Shown: piece after piece, positions 1 to 7,741 of the stretch | Position numbering within the stretch: position 1 is the first letter of the stretch | How the letters are laid out: every line of letters starts with the position of its first letter | Source of the DNA: an uncultured bacterium | GTDB lineage: Bacteria; Bacillota_I; Bacilli_A; RF39; UBA660 | Direction: 5' to 3' | Assembly: GCA_900314465.1 (NCBI GenBank) | Contig: OMVK01000015.1 | Span: forward strand, 1 to 35,364 | Length of the DNA stretch: 35,364 nucleotides | Position numbers and translations under genes: made by a program | The notes under the pieces: model-generated | What the model was told of the DNA's origin: nothing | Database searches by the model: none | The model's input: only the letters and a program-made list of their open reading frames with translations

Positions 1-24
1 AGACTATTTATATAGTCTTTTTTT
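1..24 (+). terminator. Intrinsic terminator of the gene left of the window
   Basis: AGACTA (1-6) pairs with TAGTCT (13-18) around a six-base loop and is followed by seven Ts. The left arm may extend beyond the window edge. The gene it serves is not visible. Confidence 0.65.
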
Positions 25-25
25 A

Positions 26-47
26 TGTTATACTGATTGTAGGGTGG
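26..47 (+). promoter_or_regulatory. Extended -10 and ribosome binding site of the decayed acyltransferase gene
   Basis: TG at 26-27, one base, then TATACT (29-34) makes an extended -10. The predicted start of transcription (about 41) falls on the Shine-Dalgarno-like AGGGTGG (41-47). This is the same spacing seen at intact genes in the window, so the promoter appears to have outlived its gene. Confidence 0.5.
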
Positions 48-53
48 TAAGGT

Positions 54-259
54 ATAAAAGAGTTTATTTCTAGTGACACAAAAAAATAAAAGGAATCGCA
101 ATTATATTAATGCTTATTCATCATTTATGGACTTTCCCAGAAAGACTAGTAGGTGGAGAACTAAATCATTTATTTAATATTTTCGGTGGCAGTTCAATAT
201 TTATTATAGGTAGTTTTGGACAAATATGTGTTTCAATATTCTTTTTCTTAGGAGGATAT
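54..259 (+). pseudogene. 5' remnant of an acyltransferase-3 (OafA/YrhL-like) membrane protein gene
   Basis: Read from 54, the codons give (I/M)KEFISSDTKK. After adding one base in the A-run at 80-86, the reading continues IKGIAIILMLIHHLWTFPERL and on to a hydrophobic FFFLGGY end. This resembles the first 60 or so residues of acyltransferase family 3 proteins, which begin with a short charged segment, KG(I/L)AI and a first membrane helix carrying HH. The expected ATG is ATA at 54-56, suitably spaced from AGGGTGG. A one-base deletion in the homopolymer creates an in-frame stop at 87-89. The rest of the roughly 350-residue family is absent after 259. I infer a dead gene. The family assignment rests on recognition of the N-terminal pattern only. 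Confidence 0.6.
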
Positions 260-574
260 GATAACCAGTGTCCAGGTCAAGATGTTGGATTTATAACATA
301 TGATCCTAATAATGAATATTTACAAAAGATTGGTGGATATGAAAAAATATTAGAAATAGCAAAATTTGTTCATAACAATAACACTGGATTTGATAACTAT
401 TATGACTATAACCATATAGCAGAAAGAGGTGGCAATCCAGGATTATATTCAACTTATAAAGCAAAAGTAGATGGCTATTTTGGCACAATCTCCAATAAGG
501 GTAGTGTAAGATATGACAATAACATGGAAAATTTTAAAACTATGGTAGAGTATTACTACTATATAATGAAATAA
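260..574 (+). pseudogene. Open stretch of unknown origin joined to the acyltransferase remnant
   Basis: The frame that carries the acyltransferase remnant stays open for about 104 more codons and ends at TAA 572-574. The translated part is hydrophilic and rich in Asn, Tyr and Gly (for example AERGGNPGLYSTYKAKVDG), unlike the hydrophobic helices an acyltransferase should continue with. I do not recognise it. It looks like the 3' end of another gene joined by deletion, because there is no start codon or ribosome binding site at the junction. It could instead be expressed from the ATG at 110 as a chimeric 154-residue protein, but no Shine-Dalgarno precedes that ATG. Confidence 0.4.
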
Positions 575-607
575 AATAATTCATAAATTAATCACACATT
601 AATTAAT

Positions 608-636
608 TTGATTAAAAAAGGTATATATTATATAAT
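608..636 (+). promoter_or_regulatory. Promoter in front of the lipid-kinase remnant
   Basis: TTGATT (608-613) and TATAAT (631-636) are separated by exactly 17 bases, a good sigma-A type promoter. It fires toward the kinase remnant. The first ATG after it (667) opens only a 12-codon frame (MTLSTICPRRAK), so the promoter seems to be stranded in front of damaged coding sequence. Confidence 0.55.
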
Positions 637-671
637 GATTACGGAGACAAAAAGTGTTGTGAAAAGATGAC

Positions 672-691
672 TTTGTCCACAATTTGTCCAC
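672..691 (+). repeat. Tandem 9-base direct repeat TTTGTCCAC
   Basis: TTTGTCCAC occurs at 672-680 and again at 683-691, an 11-base period. The unit is one base off a DnaA box (TTATCCAC), but only two copies are present and no replication gene is near. The role is unknown. Confidence 0.5.
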
Positions 692-711
692 GTAGAGCAA
701 AATAATCAAAA

Positions 712-728
712 TATTCATAATATGAATA
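712..728. repeat. Perfect inverted repeat TATTCATA-A-TATGAATA
   Basis: Eight-base arms flank one central base. It could be an operator or a chance palindrome in AT-rich DNA. It lies between the promoter at 608-636 and the kinase remnant, in sequence that is otherwise non-coding. Confidence 0.4.
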
Positions 729-773
729 ATACTGATAATAAACACTGCTAAATGCCCATGAAATAATGAAATT

Positions 774-1319
774 ATGCATAGTACTATATGTACCAATAAT
801 TGTATAAATACATCCAAATGGTTAGCATATAAAACAAGTAGGGAAGATAAAAAGAAATTAGGTTATTTAGCATACTTAGGTAATGGTGTAAAAGATTTCT
901 TTCAAGATATTCATATGTATGATATTACTTATGAAGTAGATAATAAAATAAATCATGTTAAGACATCTATGATTTTAATATGTTCAGCAACTAGAGTAGC
1001 AGGCTTTGATTCGTTTTTTAAAGATGTAAAACTAGATGATAATAAATTTGAAGTATATATAATGCCAGCATCAAAAAGACTAGATTTACTTGGTGCACTT
1101 GGATTATCAGTTACTGGTAATCCAGAAAAAGTAAATAATGTTATTGCTTTTAGAACTAATAAAATAAAAATACATTTTAATAAATTATCACATAAAGCCT
1201 GGGATGTAGATGGTGAAGAATTAGAAATAAGAAAAAAAGATTATGAAATACATAATGAATGTGGTATTAAAATATTAATGCCAAATAAAAATATAAATAA
1301 ATTATTTATAAACAAATAA
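774..1319 (+). pseudogene. C-terminal remnant of a diacylglycerol/lipid kinase (DagK/YegS family)
   Basis: From about residue 22 the 181-residue frame reads like the second half of the DagK/YegS/BmrU lipid kinase family: TSREDKKKLGYLAYL, then a beta-rich segment with a substrate-domain pattern (SMILICSATRVAGFDSFFKDVKLDDNKFE, shown here only as landmarks), KLSHKAWDVDGEE near residue 140 (the conserved DGE) and a C-terminal IKILMPN strand. The N-terminal nucleotide-binding half with GGDGT is missing, and the first 20 residues look scrambled. Upstream sequence has stops in all three forward frames. Full-length members are about 290-310 residues. I infer a truncated, non-catalytic gene. In an intact form the enzyme would phosphorylate diacylglycerol for phospholipid recycling, for example after lipoteichoic acid synthesis. 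Confidence 0.75.
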
Positions 1320-1348
1320 AGAGCTCATTATCATGAACTCTTCTTTTT
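1319..1348. terminator. Shared hairpin between the kinase remnant and yfhO
   Basis: AAGAGCTCAT (1319-1328) pairs with ATGAACTCTT (1333-1342) with one mismatch around TATC, followed by CTTTTT on the plus strand. The yfhO stop codon (1331-1333) lies at the loop, so the hairpin probably ends convergent transcripts from both sides. Confidence 0.65.
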
Positions 1349-4060
1349 GAATTTAATATTACCTAATATATTTTTACATTTATCTTTTATTTTATTAAAT
1401 ATATTACTAAATATTTTATATAATTTATTATTTATTTTATCTATAAATTTACCTAATCGTGTTTTCTTTTTAGGTAATAAACTATCTATAAATTTATGTA
1501 TTTTTTTACTAAATATAATAATTAAAGCAGATATTATTGAGATAATTAAACCCTGTTTTAAACCATTAGCTTCATAATAAATAACAATATTATGACTACC
1601 ACTACTAGTATCAAAACCAAGTAATACATCACCATTTTTATATGTTTTAACTTCATTACCATCAACAAGTACATGCCATCCATCATCATATGGAATAGAT
1701 GTATATACACTCATGTTATCATCAAGAGTAATGTTTGCAGTTATCTTTGATTCACTAAAACTAGTTATATCAGCTTTATAATTAGACAAATAATCATAAG
1801 CATCAACAAATTTATTATTATTTATTTGATACATATAAAAGGCATTACTAACATAACCATTATATCCAATAATAACATCAACTTTATCAGCACTTGAATT
1901 AATATTTATAACTTTTTTTTCATCATAACTTTCTGCATAATTATATGTAACTTCATCAGCAACACCAATATAATTTGAATAATTATCGTTATTATAATAA
2001 ACATTACCACCGATAATAATAAAATCTATATTATAATTATTAGAATAAAAATATAAATTATCACCAGGATTAATATAACTATATTTAATTATTTTCTCTG
2101 TGCCATCATCATATAATTCATTAGTTTTATAAAGAATAGCTTCTTCAAGTACATCATTAACTCCACTAGCTTTATATATATAATCATTTTGTACTTTAAA
2201 TGGATTATATAAATTATATTCCCAATCTTTAATAGTATTTTTAACACCATATATCAATCCGATATCATTATTAAATCTATTAGCTGTTTCATCAATAGTT
2301 TTAATTTTAGTATATCTCTTAGTATCATTACTATCACCAATAAAATACTTTATATCAAACATCATATCAACTATCGGAGTAGATTGAACATAATAATAAC
2401 TATTAATACCATTACCAGGTATTCCAAGTTTTCTCATGAGTTTTGCCATAGATTCATAAGCCATTGATGAGAATGTTGTAAAGCCATGATAGTTATACCA
2501 TGATGCATCGTTTAAAGTAAGCATTTGCGTATTTTCGATACGATAAAAATTAGAATTATCTTGATTTTTAACATAGCCTAATAGTTCTTCTGTAGAATCA
2601 TAATCTGCATAAAAAACACTTAATACTTGTGTTATATTCCAGTTAGTATTAATAGATACTATACAATCAATAGATGCTGTAACTATTAATGCTATATAAA
2701 ATAACATTTTCATATCACTAACATATTTAGTACCACTATAAAATATAAAATATAAAGTTAATAATATCATATTGATATATATTAAATTATTAGTAATACC
2801 AGCCCAACTATCTTTAGTAATCGCAAGTAATAAAGCCATTAAGAATACATATCCTAATACCATTAATCTATAATCATTTTTATTAATATATGTTATTGAA
2901 TATCCTGCAATTGTAACCATTACAAATGTATATAAGAATGAATATCTATAAGGTAAATCATTAGGTACATGAAAAGCTGTTAATATATAATCAAGTGGTG
3001 CCCAGAAGAATGCTAAGATAAAGAAAACTAGTAAACATAAATAACATATTTTATTTTTAATTGGTATATCTAAATTAAGTAAGTATGCAAGTAATAAACC
3101 AACACCTAGAATACCACACGATATATTAGGTGCTGTGATATCATCAGATGCAAATACTGTAGTTGTAACACCAGTTAAATGATATTTTAAAAAATCTTCT
3201 AACTTGAATGCATAATATTGAGTAGTAGGCATCTTTCCACCAGTTGCACTTATGGATGACATAGATAAATACATTGGAATTAAAGCAACAGCAACAAGAC
3301 CACCAGCTAATAGTGAAGAAATACCAAAATATACACATCTTTTAAAGAATAATTTAATATTTTCTTTAATATGTCCTCTTTTTAAATGGGTCTTATATAT
3401 ATTATAAATAAGGAAATATACTACTGAGAATATACATACCATATAACCTATAAAATAATTACTGAATAACATTAAAGCAAGCCATAACGTATAACCCTTC
3501 CATTTACCTTCATTAACAAGTCTTTCAATATTTAGTGTGATAAGTGGAGTAAATACCATACCATCAAGCCACATCAAGTCCCAATAATATGCACCAAAAT
3601 ATGCTGAGAAACCATAAATAAGACCTAAAGCTACATAAAACAAACTTTTATTTTTAAACTTCTTGGTTAAAAAATATACCATTGTAACTGATGCAAATAC
3701 TGCTTTAGCACCAATAATATATGAATAAGAAGTTATTAAATTACTTCGATTAAATAAAAACATTATTAAATTAAATGGACTAGATAAATAATTAAAGAAA
3801 TTTCTAAAGAATGGAAGCCCGAGACCCATATTAAAAGAATAAATCAACGATGAACCATGATGAACTCTATCATATAATTCAGCCATCATTGGACCATATT
3901 GATGAAAGAAATCCACACATAGTAACGATTTACTACCAAATGGAGTTACATCATTAAATACATATAATAACGATATAATAACTGTAGCTGCAATAAAAGT
4001 AATTACGTATATTTTACCATTACTAATAGATTTTAATAGTTTTTTTAATTTGTCTTTCAC
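1331..4060 (-). CDS. yfhO: YfhO family multi-pass membrane protein
   Basis: The 909-residue protein matches the YfhO family of large membrane proteins with a GT-C-like topology. In Bacillus, YfhO works with an undecaprenyl-phosphate-sugar synthase to place sugars on lipoteichoic acid outside the membrane (family knowledge). Visible are a cytoplasmic N-terminus with one helix (about 18-36), the typical VDFFHQYGP segment near residue 50 with acidic and His residues expected at the active face, roughly a dozen further helices to about residue 460, an extracellular beta-rich domain (about 470-830) and a last helix near 845-862 followed by a very basic tail. The start is GTG, chosen because AGGTGA lies six bases upstream. 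No partner glycosyltransferase is adjacent. The sugar transferred cannot be deduced. Confidence 0.85.
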   Translation of the reverse strand: MKDKLKKLLKSISNGKIYVITFIAATVIISLLYVFNDVTPFGSKSLLCVDFFHQYGPMMAELYDRVHHGSSLIYSFNMGLGLPFFRNFFNYLSSPFNLIMFLFNRSNLITSYSYIIGAKAVFASVTMVYFLTKKFKNKSLFYVALGLIYGFSAYFGAYYWDLMWLDGMVFTPLITLNIERLVNEGKWKGYTLWLALMLFSNYFIGYMVCIFSVVYFLIYNIYKTHLKRGHIKENIKLFFKRCVYFGISSLLAGGLVAVALIPMYLSMSSISATGGKMPTTQYYAFKLEDFLKYHLTGVTTTVFASDDITAPNISCGILGVGLLLAYLLNLDIPIKNKICYLCLLVFFILAFFWAPLDYILTAFHVPNDLPYRYSFLYTFVMVTIAGYSITYINKNDYRLMVLGYVFLMALLLAITKDSWAGITNNLIYINMILLTLYFIFYSGTKYVSDMKMLFYIALIVTASIDCIVSINTNWNITQVLSVFYADYDSTEELLGYVKNQDNSNFYRIENTQMLTLNDASWYNYHGFTTFSSMAYESMAKLMRKLGIPGNGINSYYYVQSTPIVDMMFDIKYFIGDSNDTKRYTKIKTIDETANRFNNDIGLIYGVKNTIKDWEYNLYNPFKVQNDYIYKASGVNDVLEEAILYKTNELYDDGTEKIIKYSYINPGDNLYFYSNNYNIDFIIIGGNVYYNNDNYSNYIGVADEVTYNYAESYDEKKVININSSADKVDVIIGYNGYVSNAFYMYQINNNKFVDAYDYLSNYKADITSFSESKITANITLDDNMSVYTSIPYDDGWHVLVDGNEVKTYKNGDVLLGFDTSSGSHNIVIYYEANGLKQGLIISIISALIIIFSKKIHKFIDSLLPKKKTRLGKFIDKINNKLYKIFSNIFNKIKDKCKNILGNIKFKKKSS

Positions 4061-4066
4061 ACTAGG

Positions 4067-4084
4067 TCACCTAAATTAATTATA
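4067..4084 (-). promoter_or_regulatory. -10 box and ribosome binding site of yfhO
   Basis: On the minus strand TATAAT (4084-4079) is followed after six bases by AGGTGA (4072-4067), so the predicted transcript begins on the Shine-Dalgarno itself. No good -35 box is seen. Confidence 0.45.
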
Positions 4085-4124
4085 TCTAAAATAACCTTTG
4101 ATTGATAGTTAATCTCGTTTTTTC

Positions 4125-4153
4125 TTGCAAAATAAAGTAGTTTGTTATATTAT
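4125..4153 (+). promoter_or_regulatory. Promoter of typA
   Basis: TTGCAA (4125-4130) and TATTAT (4148-4153) are 17 bases apart. Transcription would begin near 4160, leaving a leader of about 23 bases with the Shine-Dalgarno GGGAGTGAG at 4171-4179. Confidence 0.65.
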
Positions 4154-4182
4154 TTAGTAGTTAAGAAAAAGGGAGTGAGTTT

Positions 4183-6006
4183 ATGGATAAAATCATAAAT
4201 GTTGCTGTAGTTGCACACGTCGATGCTGGAAAAAGTACTTTAGTAGATGCTCTATTAAGACAAAATGGTGCTTTTGGTGCACACGATGAAATAATTGATC
4301 AACAAATGGATTCAGATCAAATAGAAAGAGAAAGAGGTATCACAATATATTCTAAAAATTGTGCTATTAAATATAAAGGATATAAAATAAATATTGTTGA
4401 TACTCCGGGACATGCTGATTTCTCATCAGAAGTAGAAAGAATAATAAGAACAGTTGATACTGTTATCTTGATTGTAGATGCTGCTGAAGGACCAATGCCG
4501 CAAACAAGATTTGTTTTATCAAAGGCACTTGAACAACATTTAAGACCAATATTATTTATTAATAAAATTGATAAGAAAGATGCACGTATACAAGAAGTAG
4601 TTAATGAAACTTTTGATCTGTTTGTTGATTTAAATGCAACAGATGAACAATTAGATTTCCCAATTGTCTATGGTATAGCTCGTGATGGTATTGCTACTTT
4701 AGATCCTAACGATTTAGGTAATAAGACAATTGAACCATTACTAGACGTTGTATTAAAACAAGTTAAACCATATGAAGGTAGTGAATCTGATGATTTACAA
4801 CTTCAAGTATCTCAACTTGCGTATGATGATTATATAGGTCGTTTAGGTATCGGTCGTATTTCTAAAGGTGTAATTAAGTCTGGTGAACAAGTTACCTTAG
4901 TAAAAAATAGTGGTGAAGAAACTAATTTTAAGATAACTAAGTTATTTGTTAACGAAGGTATGAAGAGAGTTGAAAAGACTGAAGCATACTATGGTGATAT
5001 CGTAACATTTGCTGGATGTGATCATATTTCTATTGGTGATACTGTATGTTCATTTGGCAAACCTAATCCACTTCCTCCAATTAAAATCGAAGATCCAACT
5101 TTATCTATGAATTTTTTAGTAAATGATGGACCTTTTGCTGGTAAATCAGGTAAGTTTGTAACATCAAGACATATCAGAGAACGTTTATTCCGTGAACTTG
5201 AAACTAACGTTGGTTTACGAGTTGAGGAATTACCTGGAACTGATGGTTATAAAGTATCAGGTCGTGGTGAATTACACTTATCTATTTTACTTGAAAATAT
5301 GAGAAGAGAAGGATATGAATTATGTGTATCTAAACCACAAGTTTTATATCACGAAGAAAATGGTGTTAAAACTGAACCTTTTGAAGAAGTAATAGTAAAT
5401 GTACCAAATGATTATGCATCAAAAGTAGTACAAGATATTCAAGAGAGAAAAGGTGTACTTACAAGTATGAGTACAACACCTGATAATTATACTCACTTAA
5501 TTTTTTCAGCTCCTACTAGAGGTTTAATAGGTTATCGTTCAGCATTTATTACTAATACTCGTGGTCAGGGTATAATGGTAAGATCATTTGAAGGATATAA
5601 ACCATATGCTGGTGAAGTTCAATCGCGTAAAAATGGTGTACTAGTATCTATGGAAACAGGAAAGACTTTAGGATTCTCTCTATATAATTTACAAGATAGA
5701 GGAGAATTAATAGTTGGACCAGCAACTGATGTATATGTTGGTATGATAGTTGGTATTCATAATCGTGAAAATGATTTAAATGTTAACCCATGCAAGAATA
5801 AGGAAATGTCAAATACTCGTTCTAAATCATCAGATGAAGCAATTACACTTGCACCATATAGAACATTCTCACTTGAGGAAGCTCTAGAATTTATCGCTGA
5901 TGATGAATATGTCGAAGTAACTCCAGATGCTATTAGACTTAGAAAAGCAGTATTAGATCCAAACGAAAGATTTAGAATAAATAGAAACAATAAAAAAGAA
6001 CAATAA
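4183..6006 (+). CDS. typA: Ribosome-associated GTPase TypA/BipA
   Basis: The 607-residue translational GTPase has the family's normal length. The G1 motif AHVDAGKST lies at about 11-19, the switch I region DQIERERGITI near 45-55, G3 DTPGHAD near 74, and G4 NKID near 128. EF-G-like domains and the TypA-specific C-terminal domain follow (GLIGYRSAFITNTRG near 440, and the conserved HNRENDLNVNPCK near 530). TypA binds the ribosome and assists 50S assembly and stress or cold adaptation (family knowledge). It has its own promoter and ends in a perfect 12-base-pair terminator, so it is transcribed alone between two minus-strand genes. Nothing in the sequence is unusual. Confidence 0.97.
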   Translation: MDKIINVAVVAHVDAGKSTLVDALLRQNGAFGAHDEIIDQQMDSDQIERERGITIYSKNCAIKYKGYKINIVDTPGHADFSSEVERIIRTVDTVILIVDAAEGPMPQTRFVLSKALEQHLRPILFINKIDKKDARIQEVVNETFDLFVDLNATDEQLDFPIVYGIARDGIATLDPNDLGNKTIEPLLDVVLKQVKPYEGSESDDLQLQVSQLAYDDYIGRLGIGRISKGVIKSGEQVTLVKNSGEETNFKITKLFVNEGMKRVEKTEAYYGDIVTFAGCDHISIGDTVCSFGKPNPLPPIKIEDPTLSMNFLVNDGPFAGKSGKFVTSRHIRERLFRELETNVGLRVEELPGTDGYKVSGRGELHLSILLENMRREGYELCVSKPQVLYHEENGVKTEPFEEVIVNVPNDYASKVVQDIQERKGVLTSMSTTPDNYTHLIFSAPTRGLIGYRSAFITNTRGQGIMVRSFEGYKPYAGEVQSRKNGVLVSMETGKTLGFSLYNLQDRGELIVGPATDVYVGMIVGIHNRENDLNVNPCKNKEMSNTRSKSSDEAITLAPYRTFSLEEALEFIADDEYVEVTPDAIRLRKAVLDPNERFRINRNNKKEQ

Positions 6007-6026
6007 TTATTGCTCTTAATATCATA

Positions 6027-6056
6027 AAAACTCTTAGATTTTCTAAGAGTTTTATT
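6027..6056. terminator. Terminator between typA and the FemA-like gene
   Basis: AAAACTCTTAGA (6027-6038) pairs perfectly with TCTAAGAGTTTT (6042-6053) around TTT. A- and T-rich flanks on both sides would let it work for both converging genes. Confidence 0.85.
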
Positions 6057-7320
6057 ATTTTTTATTATCTTGTTTAATATCTAAATGATCTAAGTTTTGA
6101 TTAAATTCATTTTCAATATAATTAGTTGTTATTAACTTCTTAAATATTCTTTGTGAAATTATTAAATCAAATTCACCAATAAATTCATATACCGTTGGAT
6201 TCCATTTTAATTTAAATTGATTAATACCATTATATACTGATTTATCACTGAAATTACCTGATACACCACCTATATCACAAAAATCAAAATATGGTTTATA
6301 TCTTTCACATACAGCATAATACAAGAAATGATTTGGATTTAATGATTTAAATTCTTCTGAATAACCAGATGCAATTATAGATACTCTATTAAAGTGTTTT
6401 ATTACAAGTGCACCAGCTACATAAGCTGTACTATTCTTTTTAAGTTCTCTAGTTGCTTCGATAATATTATTTTTAAAAGATTCAAGTCTCTTATCAGAAG
6501 CCATTTTATTATTTAAATTTCTTGGTGTAGGATCAGTTTGTATAATTCTATTACATTCATCATTATGTTGCTGTTCTTTATTATATTCATCTCTAATATA
6601 AGCAAGTCTCTTTTCAAAATCCACTTTAACGAATAATAAATCAATAGAGTTATCCATATCAAATTTATTATAAAAAGACTTATAATAATTAGCATCCCTT
6701 TTAGTTTTTAGCATTGGATATAATTTATCTATAGATTTAACATCTTCTAATACTAAAGACATGCCTGTTTTTACACATTTTCTTATTTTTTTACGATAAT
6801 TTCTAGATATACTATTAATACTAAAATTCTTTAAGTTAATATAAGCATTAAATCTCGGTAAGACATTATTAAATTCATACAATTCTTTTCTTCTTTTAAC
6901 ACCAATTTCTTTAAGTATATCAATAACTCTAACATTGCCATTATAACTCATTTCATATTTATGTTCTTTGTCAGTTTGACCAATAATAATCTCTGGATTA
7001 AATTTAATAAATATAAAATTTTGTTCATAATAATATTTTCTTAAATCTTTAAAGAAATTTTTAACTAGATTTTCATCATAATAATTAATTAAGAAACCTT
7101 TAGGTGCATAACCATATTTAGTATCACCAGTTATTTTTTTAGTTAATATTAAAGCAGCAGCTTGCAAACTTCCATTATCATCTTGATAGCCAATAAAATC
7201 AAAGTTAAAACCAATATCAGACATTAATGATGCATATTTATATGTTTGCATATAGTTATTTAATGGATGATATTTGGCAAAGTTTTCAAATTGAGAATAT
7301 TCTAGACTTACAATTCTCAC
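6055..7320 (-). CDS. FemA/FemB-like aminoacyl-tRNA:peptidoglycan ligase
   Basis: The protein resembles the FemABX family, which adds amino acids from aminoacyl-tRNA to the lysine of lipid II or peptidoglycan to build the interpeptide bridge at the inner face of the membrane. It shows an N-terminal GNAT half with NYMQTYKYASLMSDIG (about 22-37), a YGYAPKGFLINYYD substrate segment near 90, and a second GNAT half from about 170 (NYRKKIRKCVKTGM). A charged helical insertion (about 245-310) corresponds to the coiled-coil arm of FemA. A C-terminal YDFCDIGG-like segment follows. There is only one such gene here, so the bridge may be one residue or other copies lie elsewhere. The start is ambiguous: GTG at 7329 is flush with AGGAAGG, while GTG at 7320 is eight bases from it and is preferred, giving 421 residues. 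Confidence 0.8.
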   Translation of the reverse strand: MRIVSLEYSQFENFAKYHPLNNYMQTYKYASLMSDIGFNFDFIGYQDDNGSLQAAALILTKKITGDTKYGYAPKGFLINYYDENLVKNFFKDLRKYYYEQNFIFIKFNPEIIIGQTDKEHKYEMSYNGNVRVIDILKEIGVKRRKELYEFNNVLPRFNAYINLKNFSINSISRNYRKKIRKCVKTGMSLVLEDVKSIDKLYPMLKTKRDANYYKSFYNKFDMDNSIDLLFVKVDFEKRLAYIRDEYNKEQQHNDECNRIIQTDPTPRNLNNKMASDKRLESFKNNIIEATRELKKNSTAYVAGALVIKHFNRVSIIASGYSEEFKSLNPNHFLYYAVCERYKPYFDFCDIGGVSGNFSDKSVYNGINQFKLKWNPTVYEFIGEFDLIISQRIFKKLITTNYIENEFNQNLDHLDIKQDNKK

Positions 7321-7329
7321 ACAAGCCAC

Positions 7330-7352
7330 TTCCTTCCTAGTAGATTATATCA
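7330..7352 (-). promoter_or_regulatory. Extended -10 and ribosome binding site of the FemA-like gene
   Basis: On the minus strand TG-A-TATAAT (7352-7344) is followed after six bases by GGAAGGAA (7337-7330). The predicted start of transcription coincides with the Shine-Dalgarno. Confidence 0.5.
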
Positions 7353-7416
7353 TAATATATATTATAATAATAATGAAAATAATTAGTATTTACAAGGTTA
7401 ATTTATTAAGTTATTG

Positions 7417-7445
7417 TTGTATTTGACTCTAACTTATGCTAAATT
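7417..7445 (+). promoter_or_regulatory. Promoter of secG
   Basis: TTGTAT (7417-7422), a 17-base spacer and TAAATT (7440-7445), with TG one base before the -10 (extended -10). The leader would be about 15 bases, ending in AGGTGAT before the ATG. Confidence 0.55.
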
Positions 7446-7466
7446 ATTAAGGAATCAGGTGATATT

Positions 7467-7685
7467 ATGGAAACAGCATTAATAGTTATATCAGTTATCT
7501 TAATAGCTTTAGTTTTATTACAAAGTGGAAATGCAGAAGATAGTGGACAAATTATTTCTGGAGGAAATTCTGATTTATTTCGTAATGTAAAAGAAAGAGG
7601 ATCAGAACTTGTTTTATCTAGATTAACTATGATTTTAGGAATAGCATTCTTCGTTATTTCTCTAGTTATCTATTTACAGGGCTAG
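7467..7685 (+). CDS. secG: Protein translocase subunit SecG
   Basis: The 72-residue protein has the SecG pattern: helix 1 (about 3-19) followed directly by QSGNAEDSG, a glycine-rich loop, then helix 2 (about 51-70). SecG joins SecY and SecE in the membrane channel and eases SecA-driven translocation. The start ATG follows AGGTGAT at good spacing. The secG-rnr-smpB order is conserved in many Firmicutes, although here a terminator separates secG from rnr. Confidence 0.93.
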   Translation: METALIVISVILIALVLLQSGNAEDSGQIISGGNSDLFRNVKERGSELVLSRLTMILGIAFFVISLVIYLQG

Positions 7686-7706
7686 GCACTTTATAAGTGC
7701 TTTTTT
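7686..7706 (+). terminator. Terminator of secG
   Basis: GCACTT (7686-7691) pairs with AAGTGC (7695-7700) around TAT, followed by TTTTTT. It begins on the base after the secG stop codon. Confidence 0.8.
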
Positions 7707-7713
7707 ATTTATC

Positions 7714-7741
7714 TGATATTATAATAAAAGAGGTGATTGTT
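7714..7741 (+). promoter_or_regulatory. -10 region and ribosome binding site of rnr
   Basis: TG-A-TATTAT (7714-7722) overlaps TATAAT (7720-7725), just before AGAGGTGATT. Either -10 would start transcription on or next to the Shine-Dalgarno. No convincing -35 is present; read-through from secG is the alternative. Confidence 0.35.

Noticed and set aside
672-691. Possible replication origin or iteron based on two DnaA-box-like TTTGTCCAC repeats
   Set aside because: Both copies differ from the DnaA box at one position, there are only two, and no replication or plasmid gene is nearby. Kept only as a short repeat.
7697-7741. Upstream extension of rnr to 7697, and likewise of secA to 11210 and the 446-residue gene to 18731
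   Set aside because: These extensions run through a terminator or promoter and lack ribosome binding sites; the downstream ATGs have strong Shine-Dalgarno sequences.
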